DNA of 64,000 bases. It comes from Fructobacillus fructosus KCTC 3544 (lineage in GTDB: Bacteria > Bacillota > Bacilli > Lactobacillales > Lactobacillaceae). A program made the position numbers and the translations under genes. Position 1 is the first letter of the stretch. The number at the start of each line of letters is the position of its first letter. Below the pieces are notes generated by a model that did no database searches, had not been told where the DNA came from, and saw nothing but the letters and a program-made list of their open reading frames with translations. Below are positions 47,593 through 55,454 of this stretch, in pieces. The DNA lies in the NCBI RefSeq assembly GCF_001438695.1, contig NZ_JQBH01000007.1, forward strand, positions 25,616 to 89,615, given 5' to 3'.

Positions 47593-48049
47593 TTGAAACC
47601 CCGCTAATCACACAGAGATTGGTCCCAGCCCTTTGATTAACGTCTTGTAGAATGTTTTCAAGATTGATTTCAGCCATCTTTTCAATGAGGGCCCGGTCAA
47701 TCTCTTCATAGTAAGTGGAAAGTACCGGGTTAACCTGCTGGGCAATCGGACAGTCATCACTGACTTTGTTATCCAGTGGAAAAACGCCTGGGTTAGGATC
47801 AACTGCTTGAAGAACATCGGCCAAACTAATGGCAGCAGCAGGTTTCGCTAAAACTGGTCGTGAAAAGTGATCGCCAAGGCGTTCAATTATTCCCGCACTT
47901 TGTAAATCGGCCATGAGGGCCCGAATCCGCGAAGGGTTAGTGTTCACGGAGGCCGCAATTTCCTTGGAAGAGCAGGTAGCCTTTTGGTCAGTAGTCGAAA
48001 TGTAAATCAAAATGTGGATGGCATTGGTTAATTTTAACGATGGCTTCAT
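47582..48049 (-). CDS. Rrf2-family transcriptional regulator
   Basis: A 155-residue winged-helix regulator of the Rrf2 family. The DNA-binding part has SSKEIAASVNTNPSRIRALMADLQSAGII (core NTNPSRIRALMADL). Cysteines are Cys26 (KATCSSKE), one in DDCPIAQQV and one in NLCVIS, not the three clustered Fe-S ligands of IscR, so thiol redox sensing (as in YwnA/HypR-like proteins) is more likely. The ATG at 48049 follows GGGGGA by six bases. It is divergent from a nitroreductase gene across an 82-base region with inverted repeats. Confidence 0.88.
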   Translation of the reverse strand: MKPSLKLTNAIHILIYISTTDQKATCSSKEIAASVNTNPSRIRALMADLQSAGIIERLGDHFSRPVLAKPAAAISLADVLQAVDPNPGVFPLDNKVSDDCPIAQQVNPVLSTYYEEIDRALIEKMAEINLENILQDVNQRAGTNLCVISGVSNEK

Positions 48050-48080
48050 GACCATTCCCCCTTGTTTTTTATTCTCGACT

Positions 48081-48116
48081 AGTATAACATACTATTTGTA
48101 CTTTTATAAAATACAA
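48081..48116. promoter_or_regulatory. Inverted repeats between Rrf2 gene and nitroreductase gene
   Basis: AGTAT-AAC-ATACT (48081-48093) and TTGTA...TACAA (48096-48116, ends 11 bases apart and nearly symmetric inside). They overlap a TATAAA that can serve as the nitroreductase -10 and a minus-strand TATACT that can serve the Rrf2 gene, so one regulator could control both directions. Confidence 0.6.
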
Positions 48117-48131
48117 GAAACGGAGTAAGCC

Positions 48132-48731
48132 ATGACATTCGAAGAATTACAAAAAAAGCGTCGTTCAATTTACGCATTGGGAAAAGAAGTTAAGAAGAGT
48201 CCAGAAGAGCTCTTCAACATGATTAAGGAAGCCGTTAAGGAAAGCCCATCCCCCTTTAATTCACAATCAGTTAAAGCCGTTGTTTTGACGGGTGCTGCTC
48301 ACGAAAAGCTTTGGGAAATGACTTTAGTAGAATTAAAAAAGGTTTCAGCCTCAGAAGAAGCCTTCCAAGCAACCACTGCCAAAGTCAAGGGCGCCTTTGA
48401 AGCTGGTTTCGGAACCGTCCTCTACTTCACTGATGAAAACATCGTTCAGGGCTTGAAGGAACAAGCACCGCTCTACGCCTCTAACTTCGACAGTTGGGCC
48501 GAAGAGGCCATCGGGATTGCCCTCTACTCGGTATGGATGCGCTTGGCTGAAGATAACATCGGCGCCTCCATTCAGCACTACAACCCACTAATTGATCAAG
48601 CAGTGAAGGAAGCCTTTGATATTCCTGCCAGCTGGACTCTCCGTGGCGAGATGCCATTCGGTTCCATCGAAGCACCAGCGGATCCAAAGACTTTCGTAAA
48701 GGATGACGAACGTTTTAAGCTCTTTGATTAA
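48132..48731 (+). CDS. Nitroreductase-family oxidoreductase (HypO/Frm2-like)
   Basis: A 199-residue FMN-dependent NAD(P)H oxidoreductase of the nitroreductase superfamily. KKRRSIYALGKEV at the start binds FMN phosphate, ESPSPFNSQSVKAVVL follows, and the C-terminal SWTLRGEMPFGSIEAP matches the short Frm2/YodC-like branch. It is divergent from an Rrf2 regulator. In Bacillus the Rrf2 protein HypR controls the nitroreductase HypO under disulfide stress, and the same logic is plausible here. Physiological substrate unknown. Confidence 0.9.
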   Translation: MTFEELQKKRRSIYALGKEVKKSPEELFNMIKEAVKESPSPFNSQSVKAVVLTGAAHEKLWEMTLVELKKVSASEEAFQATTAKVKGAFEAGFGTVLYFTDENIVQGLKEQAPLYASNFDSWAEEAIGIALYSVWMRLAEDNIGASIQHYNPLIDQAVKEAFDIPASWTLRGEMPFGSIEAPADPKTFVKDDERFKLFD

Positions 48732-48767
48732 TTTTCTTAGAGAAAAGACATTTTTCTTTAATTTTTG

Positions 48768-48796
48768 TTGACAAGGGTTGCGCACTCTTGTATGCT
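48768..48796 (+). promoter_or_regulatory. Promoter of the Trp leader and ABC importer
   Basis: Perfect TTGACA, 17-base spacer, TATGCT. Confidence 0.8.
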
Positions 48797-48829
48797 TAAG
48801 TCAACTTTTAATGTTTTAGGAGCAATTAC

Positions 48830-48877
48830 ATGACTGCATTTCAAACGCAATTGAATCGCCAATGGTGGCGCCGGTAG
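48830..48877 (+). CDS. Trp-rich leader peptide (15 aa)
   Basis: A complete short reading frame, MTAFQTQLNRQWWRR, with AGGAG eight bases before the ATG and tandem Trp codons at 48863-48868. It starts about 27 bases into the predicted transcript and is followed by alternative RNA hairpins and then by an ABC importer of the tryptophan type. This is the build of a transcription attenuation leader: a ribosome paused at the Trp codons would cover GCCGGT (48870-48875). Confidence 0.8.
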   Translation: MTAFQTQLNRQWWRR

Positions 48878-48991
48878 GAACGCAGCTTGACGGAATACGG
48901 ACAAGCTGTCATGACAGTTTGTCCCAACCGGCTTCTTTTTAATGTATAAAAGTCTGTTTGGGTACATCACAATACCCGAGCAGGCTTTTTT
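48870..48991 (+). promoter_or_regulatory. Trp-responsive attenuator region with alternative hairpins and terminator
   Basis: CAGCTTG (48883-48889) can pair with CAAGCTG (48902-48908). The latter can instead pair, as GGACAAGCTG (48899-48908), with CAGTTTGTCC (48915-48924). In the second form GCCGGT (48870-48875) can also pair with ACCGGC (48927-48932), directly before TTCTTTTT. A second, very stable hairpin (14 bp, 48951-48985) is followed by TTTTTT. The mutually exclusive pairing is seen in sequence; the regulatory direction is inferred. Confidence 0.72.
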
Positions 48992-49033
48992 CATGCAAAA
49001 AAACAGCTTGGGTAGCATTTATGGGAGAAAATC

Positions 49034-50032
49034 ATGAATAAACGTTTATTAGCCGTCACTTCGGTGATTCTTGCTTTTCTAGTTTTTGCCTTCTTTGCAG
49101 AAGGCAACGGAACTAGCAAGAAAGAAAATAAGGTACCAACCGTTGGTATTCTGCAACTCGTAACGCACCCTGCTTTGGATCAGATTCATGAGGGTGTTGT
49201 CGCCGGTTTAAAGGCTGGGGGTTATACAGACGGAAAGACCGTTAAGATTTCCTACCAAAATGCCCAGGCAAACCAAGCGAACTTAAAAACCATGGCACAA
49301 GACTTTGCTAATAAAAACATGGACTTGACCGTTGGTATCGCCACGCCAGCTGCTCTATCGTTGGCACAGGCCGAGAAGGGGCAGTCCCCCGTCATCCTTG
49401 CGGGTATCACTAACCCGGTTGGTGCGAAATTAGTCAATTCTTTGTCAAAGCCAGGTAAGAACGTGACCGGAGTGGCCGGCGACTCGCCTTACCAAAAACA
49501 AGCTGCTGTTATTAAGGAAGTATTGCCAAAGGCAAAGACCATCGGTATCATTTCAACCACTTCCGATTCAGGTGGTACTTACAACGCGGCCCAGATGAAA
49601 AAAACCTTGCAAAAGTCGGGTTACACGGTCAAGTCCTACACCATCTCATCGACCAACGACATGCTCCAAGTCGCCAACACCATGGCTGGTGAAGTAGACG
49701 CCATCTACGCACCACAAGACAACTCCGTGGCCACGGCTATGAAAACCCTTGTCTCAGCGGCTAAGGCAAAGAATGTTCCGGTGATTCCATCAAACGATGC
49801 GATGGTTGCTGATGGTGGTCTTGTGACCTATTCACAGTCTCAGTACCAGGTTGGCTACCAGGCTGGCCAAATGGCCGCACGCGTGTTGAAGGGTGAAAAA
49901 GCCTCAAACATGGCCGTGCAGTCCGTTGAAAAGGGAAACTACGCTGTGAACTTGCAAACTGCTTCAGACCTCGGTATCACGCTGCCGGAACACATGGTTG
50001 CCGATGCCAAAGCCAATAAGGAGGCCTACTAA
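49034..50032 (+). CDS. trpX: Tryptophan-type ABC transporter substrate-binding protein
   Basis: A 332-residue binding protein of the ABC_sub_bind family (PF04392-like), to which the TrpX proteins of streptococci and other Firmicutes belong. It contains VGILQLVTHPALDQIHEGVVAGL (core LQLVTHPALDQIHEG), GIATPAALSLAQ, and YAPQDNSVATAM. An N-terminal hydrophobic segment (about residues 4-21) lacks the lipobox cysteine usual for such proteins, so it may stay anchored by an uncleaved helix. Specificity for tryptophan is inferred from the family and from the Trp leader peptide upstream. Its stop overlaps the permease start by one base. Confidence 0.85.
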   Translation: MNKRLLAVTSVILAFLVFAFFAEGNGTSKKENKVPTVGILQLVTHPALDQIHEGVVAGLKAGGYTDGKTVKISYQNAQANQANLKTMAQDFANKNMDLTVGIATPAALSLAQAEKGQSPVILAGITNPVGAKLVNSLSKPGKNVTGVAGDSPYQKQAAVIKEVLPKAKTIGIISTTSDSGGTYNAAQMKKTLQKSGYTVKSYTISSTNDMLQVANTMAGEVDAIYAPQDNSVATAMKTLVSAAKAKNVPVIPSNDAMVADGGLVTYSQSQYQVGYQAGQMAARVLKGEKASNMAVQSVEKGNYAVNLQTASDLGITLPEHMVADAKANKEAY

Positions 50033-50931
50033 TGTCTATTATCGTTTCATCCATCTCACAAGGAATTCTCTGGGCTGTTCTCGGCGTTGCACTCTACCTG
50101 ACTTTCCGTATCTTAAACTTTGCGGATATGACGGTTGAGGGCTCTTTCCCCTTAGGTGCCTCTACCGCTGTCGCTTTAATCGCTCACGGCACGAACCCCT
50201 TTTTAGCAACCATCGCCGCCCTCTTTGTTGGTGCTTTGGCCGGCCTAATTACCGGTGTTCTCTATACCAAAGGAAAAATTCCCATCTTGTTGGCTGGAAT
50301 TTTAGTCATGACCGCCTGTCTATCCATTAACTTGCGCATCATGGGTTCCGCTAACATTTCCCTCTTGGATCAAAAGACCATCTTTTCCTTGTCTTTCCTA
50401 CAGGACTTGCCAAAGTACTTCGATGGTGTGGTTCTCGGCCTCATCGTTATTACGATTATTTTGGGCTTCCTCATGTGGTTCCTACAAACCGAGCTCGGCC
50501 AAGCCTTTATCGCTACCGGTGATAACAAAGTCATGGCAGCCGCCTTTGGAATTAAAACCGATCAGATGACCATCATGGGACTAATGGTTTCCAACGCCCT
50601 CATCGCCTTTGGTGGTGCAGTTATTGCCCAAAATAACGGCTTTGCTGACATTAACATGGGAATTGGCATTATCGTCATTGCCCTCGCTTCCATCATCATT
50701 GGTGAGGTGGCCTTCGGTGATTTGTCACTGAACCAACGTTTGGTCGCTGTCGTCATTGGTTCGATTATTTACCGCCTGGTCTTGTTGGCTGTTTTGCAAC
50801 TTGGTTTCTCAACCAACGATTTGAATCTGATTTCATCCATCATTTTGGCTATTGCCATGATGATTCCGCAGGCACGTAAGTATCTTAAGCTCGATAAAGT
50901 CCTACACATGGGAGGTAAGGCACATGACTAA
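50032..50931 (+). CDS. ABC transporter permease (TrpY-type)
   Basis: A 299-residue permease of the branched-chain/ribose type (BPD_transp_2 fold) with about eight to nine membrane segments. Typical parts are YLTFRILNFADMTVEGSFPLG, GALAGLITGVLYTKGKIPILLAGILVM (core TGVLYTKGKIPILLAGI), and IGEVAFGDLSLNQRL near the coupling helix. It is the second gene of the importer operon and overlaps the ATPase gene by eight bases. Confidence 0.9.
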   Translation: MSIIVSSISQGILWAVLGVALYLTFRILNFADMTVEGSFPLGASTAVALIAHGTNPFLATIAALFVGALAGLITGVLYTKGKIPILLAGILVMTACLSINLRIMGSANISLLDQKTIFSLSFLQDLPKYFDGVVLGLIVITIILGFLMWFLQTELGQAFIATGDNKVMAAAFGIKTDQMTIMGLMVSNALIAFGGAVIAQNNGFADINMGIGIIVIALASIIIGEVAFGDLSLNQRLVAVVIGSIIYRLVLLAVLQLGFSTNDLNLISSIILAIAMMIPQARKYLKLDKVLHMGGKAHD

Positions 50932-51679
50932 CCCAGTCTTTTCATTGAAAGAGGCCACTGTGACCGTACCAAATGGTACGACCATCATGGACCACTTGAA
51001 CCTAGACATTTATCCAGAAGACTTTATCACTGTTCTGGGAACAAACGGGGCCGGAAAATCCACCCTTTTCAACGTCATTTCTGGCGACCTCCCACTCAGC
51101 TCTGGTAGGGTTGAACACAACGGGGAAGACATTACCGCCGTTCCTGCTGTCAAGCGAACAGCCTTCCTCGCCCGCGTCTTTCAGGACCCAAAATTGGGTA
51201 CGGCTCCTCGAATGACCGTTGCCGAAAACTTACTACTGGCAGAAAAAAGAGGCTCCCGCCGGACACTCAAAAACCGGCAACTAACGGCAAAGAAGCTCGA
51301 AAAATACTACGAGCTGACAAAGACTATGGGGAATAACCTTGAAGATCGATTGCAAACCGCCACTGGCTCCCTATCCGGGGGACAACGCCAGGCACTTTCT
51401 TTCTTAATGGCAACACAAGTCAAACCCGGCTTGCTCCTTCTAGATGAACACACCGCGGCCCTTGACCCAAAAACTTCTGACCAGCTGATGGCAGCGACAA
51501 ACCATCAGGTCAAGGATAACCACCTCACGTCCCTCATGATCACCCACAATCTAAAAGACGCCCTCACTTATGGCAACCGGCTCATTGTCTTGAATGCCGG
51601 CAAAATCATTTTAGATGTTCGTGACGAAGAGAAAGAAGCTTTAACTGAAACAGACCTTCTTCGCTACTTTACACGCTAA
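50924..51679 (+). CDS. ABC transporter ATP-binding protein (TrpZ-type)
   Basis: A 251-residue nucleotide-binding subunit. Walker A is VLGTNGAGKSTLFN, the signature GSLSGGQRQALSFLMA, Walker B LLLLDEHTAALDPKT (with His after DE instead of the usual Pro), and the switch His in LMITHNLKDAL. It completes the importer; a bidirectional terminator follows. Confidence 0.92.
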   Translation: MTNPVFSLKEATVTVPNGTTIMDHLNLDIYPEDFITVLGTNGAGKSTLFNVISGDLPLSSGRVEHNGEDITAVPAVKRTAFLARVFQDPKLGTAPRMTVAENLLLAEKRGSRRTLKNRQLTAKKLEKYYELTKTMGNNLEDRLQTATGSLSGGQRQALSFLMATQVKPGLLLLDEHTAALDPKTSDQLMAATNHQVKDNHLTSLMITHNLKDALTYGNRLIVLNAGKIILDVRDEEKEALTETDLLRYFTR

Positions 51680-51692
51680 CGAAAAGGAATAA

Positions 51693-51733
51693 AAAGTCGG
51701 ACAGAATGTAATAAACATTCTGTCCGACTTTTT
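51693..51733. terminator. Bidirectional terminator after the importer operon
   Basis: Stem AAAAAGTCGGACAGAATGT/ACATTCTGTCCGACTTTTT between converging genes. Confidence 0.92.
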
Positions 51734-51739
51734 GATTGT

Positions 51740-52042
51740 CTAAAAATCAAAGGGATTTTCTTCCGAGTTAATCTTATCAAATACGTCAAAAAGATGATCA
51801 CGCTCGGTAATTTTATATTTCTTCATTTTGCGATCATAGATCACTTCAGATTGAACCGCTTCACCCTGTTGTAAGTCGGCCAAAAACTCCCGAATCGCAG
51901 CAATGTCTCGCTGTACTGTTTTTTGCCCAACGAAAAAAAGATCTTCGATTTGCTCCACTGACATGGCCTGCTTTGAAATTAAAATTGAATACAGTCGTAA
52001 AATTCGTTGTTTATCATTAAAGACATTCTTTTCGCGTGACAT
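51740..52042 (-). CDS. Stand-alone HTH protein (WYL-regulator N-terminal type)
   Basis: A 100-residue protein consisting of a winged helix-turn-helix like the N-terminus of WYL/DeoR-type regulators (RILRLYSILISKQAMSVEQI, VGQKTVQRDIAAIREFL) followed by a short charged tail. The WYL effector domain that normally follows is absent, and no downstream remnant is visible, so it is either a natural short form or an old truncation. Target unknown; it converges on the importer operon and lies upstream of the ABC-2 genes in map order. Confidence 0.75.
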   Translation of the reverse strand: MSREKNVFNDKQRILRLYSILISKQAMSVEQIEDLFFVGQKTVQRDIAAIREFLADLQQGEAVQSEVIYDRKMKKYKITERDHLFDVFDKINSEENPFDF

Positions 52043-52109
52043 AAGTAACTCCTCTGCTCATTGTAGCAAAAAAAGAGAAAGAGACCTAATTAATTCACTC
52101 ATGCCACAT

Positions 52110-52136
52110 AAAAAGCAGGCCGAAGCCTGCTTTTTA
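52110..52136. terminator. Terminator between ABC-2 permease and HTH gene
   Basis: AAAAAGCAGGC/GCCTGCTTTTT hairpin. Confidence 0.85.
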
Positions 52137-52143
52137 TCGTTTT

Positions 52144-52908
52144 TTATACAGAACGACGCTGGAAAATCATGAAAGTCAGCGCATAAATTACCAACAAATA
52201 GGCGATATAAACCAACCAAATCACCCATACATCAGCACCAAAGTACATCTTCAACTGGAAGTTCATCATTTTGCTTCCGTTAAACTGTGATAGAAGTGCT
52301 TGTACCGTGAAAGGATTCCACTTGAATGGTTCCCAGAAGCGAACCAAGTAGGTCGTAATGGCAGTAATCACTGAAGTTGCTACTGACAAAACAATTCCAA
52401 TCGAAACGGCCGCTGCTGAGGACTTAGCTAGGTTTGATACGAGCAAAACAATGGCGAAGAAGAACAACGTCATGACAACGTCCATAAACTGGGCAAAGAA
52501 GAAAGTCTGCCAGTCAATATCAGTCCCTGTCGTTCCATGCATCATTTGGAAAATCGCACGCCCCGCCAATGTTCCCAAAATAGCAGAAGCAAGAACCAAA
52601 ACGTATTCGACGATAATCATCACAATCTTTGAAATGAAAATTTCAAAGCGGGAATACTGCCGTGATAGGAGTGGGCGAATCGTTCCATAACCAAATTCTT
52701 GTGTAAAAGTCAGTGCCGCAATCACCGACCCGGCGATGGCAACGATAATGCTTGCACCACCAAAGTAGTAATAAGCGTAAAACTGTTGTTCAGCTGGAAT
52801 CAATGTGTTCAGAACGGCAATTGGCATAATGAAGGCCAACAAAGCCCAAATGTAAAAGCGGTTTTGCTTAACAGCCTTCATCCATTCTTGTTTTAATAGG
52901 GTAATCAT
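52144..52908 (-). CDS. ABC-2-type transporter permease
   Basis: A 254-residue membrane protein with about six helices, of the ABC-2 exporter group often linked to bacitracin or other antimicrobial export (BcrB/YydJ-like). It contains the N-terminal amphipathic part LLKQEWMKAVKQNRFYIWALLAF (core EWMKAVKQNRFYIW) and FTQEFGYGTIRPLLSRQYSR, the cytoplasmic loop typical of the family. It follows its ATPase gene by 20 bases. Substrate unknown. Confidence 0.88.
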   Translation of the reverse strand: MITLLKQEWMKAVKQNRFYIWALLAFIMPIAVLNTLIPAEQQFYAYYYFGGASIIVAIAGSVIAALTFTQEFGYGTIRPLLSRQYSRFEIFISKIVMIIVEYVLVLASAILGTLAGRAIFQMMHGTTGTDIDWQTFFFAQFMDVVMTLFFFAIVLLVSNLAKSSAAAVSIGIVLSVATSVITAITTYLVRFWEPFKWNPFTVQALLSQFNGSKMMNFQLKMYFGADVWVIWLVYIAYLLVIYALTFMIFQRRSV

Positions 52909-52928
52909 AATTTCTCCTTTGCTAAGGT

Positions 52929-53843
52929 TTAAGCGCGTGTGCTGTTTTCAGATAGCACTTCCATCAAGTGGTCTTCCAAGTTGACAGTTCCTGTCTGGAT
53001 GTCTTGTACTTCCACATTAGCCTCAGTTGCCTTGGCCAAAACAGCCTGTGCATTCACACCGTTTTCAGCGGTAATCAACACTTCACCATCTTCTGACATC
53101 TTAACCTGCCAACCAGCAGCTTCTGCCGCGAGCACCATGGCGTGGTTATCCGAAGTCTTGACTTTCACTTGCGCCTTGTCTTCCGAAAGGAATTCCGCCA
53201 TCGTCGCACGACGGATAATCTTTCCCTTGTTAATAATGACCACGTCATCAGCTAAGCGCTGCAATTCATCCAAAAGATGGGAAGAAATCACAAAAGCAAT
53301 GCCTTTTTCCGCTAAGTGTTGGATTAGCGAACGAATTTCTCGGACTGATTGGGGGTCCAATCCATTCATTGGTTCATCTAAGATAACCAACTTGGGCTTG
53401 CGAACCAAAGCAATGGCAATTCCTAAACGTTGCTTCATTCCAAGAGAAAAATGCTTAGCCTTACGCTTACCGAAGTTTGGACCATCAATACCGGTCAACT
53501 TCATCAATTCATGAATGTCTTCTGGATCCTTTGAATCCATGGCGTAATACTTCATGTGATCTTCGGCTGTGAAGTTTGGATAGATTGATGGGTATTCAAT
53601 TAAGTTTCCCATCTTAGACAGAGCTTTTGTCTTAGAGAATTTAACTGGTTGTTCGTCAAAAATGACTTCACCTGAGTCAAATCGCATTAATCCAGTCATT
53701 GCACGCATGGCAGTGGACTTACCGGCACCGTTTGGACCAATCAATCCGACAATGCGACCGGGTTCGACGTTGAATGACACGTTGTCCAAAGCTTTGTAAG
53801 AACCAAAGCTTTTCGACACGTGACGCAGTTCTAATAATGACAT
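52929..53843 (-). CDS. ABC transporter ATP-binding protein (BcrA-like)
   Basis: A 304-residue ATPase. Walker A GLIGPNGAGKSTAMRAM, signature HFSLGMKQRLGIAIALV, Walker B LVILDEPMNGLDPQSV, and an extra C-terminal domain of about 90 residues (from IIRRATMAEFLSED) as in BcrA-like exporters. I chose the ATG at 53843, nine bases after AGGAG; codons further upstream are not family-like. It forms an operon with the ABC-2 permease. No two-component system adjoins it. Confidence 0.9.
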   Translation of the reverse strand: MSLLELRHVSKSFGSYKALDNVSFNVEPGRIVGLIGPNGAGKSTAMRAMTGLMRFDSGEVIFDEQPVKFSKTKALSKMGNLIEYPSIYPNFTAEDHMKYYAMDSKDPEDIHELMKLTGIDGPNFGKRKAKHFSLGMKQRLGIAIALVRKPKLVILDEPMNGLDPQSVREIRSLIQHLAEKGIAFVISSHLLDELQRLADDVVIINKGKIIRRATMAEFLSEDKAQVKVKTSDNHAMVLAAEAAGWQVKMSEDGEVLITAENGVNAQAVLAKATEANVEVQDIQTGTVNLEDHLMEVLSENSTRA

Positions 53844-53971
53844 ATGCGTTGTCTCCTTTTGTAAACGCCACATAGTGAATTCTTCACCGGGCTTAAACTT
53901 ATTTCGAGTCGTCTTCATTATAACAAAGTGAAGGGGTTGGAACAGTCATTCCATTATCCTTAACCTTTCTA

Positions 53972-54150
53972 TAAAAAAAGCTCCCCTTACGGGGAGCAAT
54001 TCAATTCAATCAGACACCTAACCGGGAGAGAAGGTATAAATTAGGTTTAGAGAGAAGTATTTATATGGTTAGGTATCTGATCCTTTGATATATTGCTATA
54101 TCATGTTTCTTATTATGGTCTGATGAGATTAAACTAATGTTAAAGCGGTC
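53972..54150 (-). ncRNA. Candidate structured RNA downstream of tyrS
   Basis: A gene-free region of about 180 bases between tyrS and the ABC exporter. On the minus strand it has, in order, a hairpin GATATA-GCAA-TATATC with a GNRA loop (about 54092-54107), a long-range 14-bp inverted repeat TCAGATACCTAACC/GGTTAGGTGTCTGA (about 54012-54085) enclosing a pyrimidine-rich loop, and an intrinsic terminator GCTCCCC-GTAA-GGGGAGC plus TTTTTTT (53975-53999). It could be an independent small RNA or a structured tyrS 3' untranslated region. A TTGACC/TAATCT pair upstream has only a 15-base spacer, so the promoter is unclear. I recognise no known RNA family. Confidence 0.5.
53975..54000 (-). terminator. Intrinsic terminator
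   Basis: GCTCCCC-GTAA-GGGGAGC followed by seven T on the minus strand; ends tyrS and/or the candidate small RNA. Confidence 0.88.
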
Positions 54151-54185
54151 AAGCTTTTTGCTAAATTTTCATCATTAATCAAAAT

Positions 54186-55433
54186 TTATTTAACTGTTCC
54201 CAAGAAATACTTCTTCTTACCACGACGAACTAAGACATACTGCCCTTCGTAATCCGCTTCCGGGTCAACTTCAGCGTCAACATCTGTTACCTTGTCACCA
54301 TTAATCCGAATGGCCCCGTTCGTGACGTCCTCACGAGCCTGACGCTTTGACTTTTCGATTCCCGCGTTCACCAAGAAATCGACAATGTTTTGCTTATCGG
54401 GCGCCACTTCAAAGCCGGGTACCCCTGAAAAGACATCCTTTATTTGTTGCACCGTTAATTCAGCAACATCCCCAGAGAACAAAGCCTTTGACAAAGTTTT
54501 TGCCTCTTCCACAGCTTCTTTTCCATGAACAAAGGCTGTCACTTCTTCAGCCAAACGCTTTTGTCCCAAACGAGCACCTGGATTTTCGGCTACTTCTTTT
54601 TCAAGCGCTTCGATTTCTTCCTTCGATAGGAAAGTAAAGTACTTTAGATACTTCACAACATCGGCATCTGCCTGGTTATACCAGAACTGGTAGAACGTGT
54701 AGGGTGAGGTCTTTTCAGCGTTCAACCAGATGGCGTTTCCTTCTGACTTACCAAACTTCTTTCCAGTCGAGTCCGTCATCAACGGAATCGTCAATCCAAA
54801 CGCTGGCGCATCGTTTCCTTCAATTGTGTGGATCAAGTCCACACCTGAAGTGATATTTCCCCATTGGTCGGAACCTCCAATTTGAAGACGGACGTTTTCT
54901 TCTTGCCAAAGATGCAAAAAGTCGATGGCCTGCAAGATTTGATAAGTAAACTCCGTATATGAAATGCCTGTTTCCAAACGAGAAGCCACGACATCTTTTT
55001 TCAGCATGACATTAATGGAAAAAAGCTTTCCATAATCACGCAAGAAGGTTGGCAAAGACATCGTGTTTAACCAGTCGGCATTGTTAACAATCTTCGTTCC
55101 GTTTTGTCCGAACAGCTTAGTAACTTGAGCAGCAATTCCCTTTTCATTTTCCTTTAACTGTTCTTCAGAAAGCAGCTTTCGCTCAGTTGTTGGGCGGGGG
55201 TCTCCAATCGATCCCGTGGCACCACCAACGATGATAACCGCCTTACCTCCAGCGTTTTGAAAACGCTTTAAGACCATGAACGGAATCAAATGACCTAGGT
55301 GCAGGGAATCCGCCGTTGGATCAGTCCCCACATAGGCACCAATCTGCCCTTCATTCATTGCCTGTAGCAACCCTTCTTCATCCGTTACCTGATTTAAGGC
55401 ACCACGCCACTTTAAATCTTCAATAAAATTCAT
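54186..55433 (-). CDS. tyrS: Tyrosyl-tRNA synthetase
   Basis: A 415-residue class I synthetase charging tRNA-Tyr. The HIGH-type motif is HLGH at residues 45-48, the Tyr-binding part YTEFTYQILQAIDFLHL is present, and the KMSKS-type motif reads KFGKSEGN. The S4-like RNA-binding domain ends the protein (KSKRQAREDVTNGAIRING in the core). I chose the ATG at 55433 with AAGGAGA upstream; the upstream in-frame codons are part of the T-box leader. Confidence 0.97.
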   Translation of the reverse strand: MNFIEDLKWRGALNQVTDEEGLLQAMNEGQIGAYVGTDPTADSLHLGHLIPFMVLKRFQNAGGKAVIIVGGATGSIGDPRPTTERKLLSEEQLKENEKGIAAQVTKLFGQNGTKIVNNADWLNTMSLPTFLRDYGKLFSINVMLKKDVVASRLETGISYTEFTYQILQAIDFLHLWQEENVRLQIGGSDQWGNITSGVDLIHTIEGNDAPAFGLTIPLMTDSTGKKFGKSEGNAIWLNAEKTSPYTFYQFWYNQADADVVKYLKYFTFLSKEEIEALEKEVAENPGARLGQKRLAEEVTAFVHGKEAVEEAKTLSKALFSGDVAELTVQQIKDVFSGVPGFEVAPDKQNIVDFLVNAGIEKSKRQAREDVTNGAIRINGDKVTDVDAEVDPEADYEGQYVLVRRGKKKYFLGTVK

Positions 55434-55454
55434 GATTTTCTCCTTACTCACCTT

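Noticed and set aside
48081..48131. Fluoride riboswitch before the rrf2-fluC operon
   Set aside because: The divergent region is only 82 bases and shows inverted repeats and promoters but none of the conserved crcB-motif segments I know.
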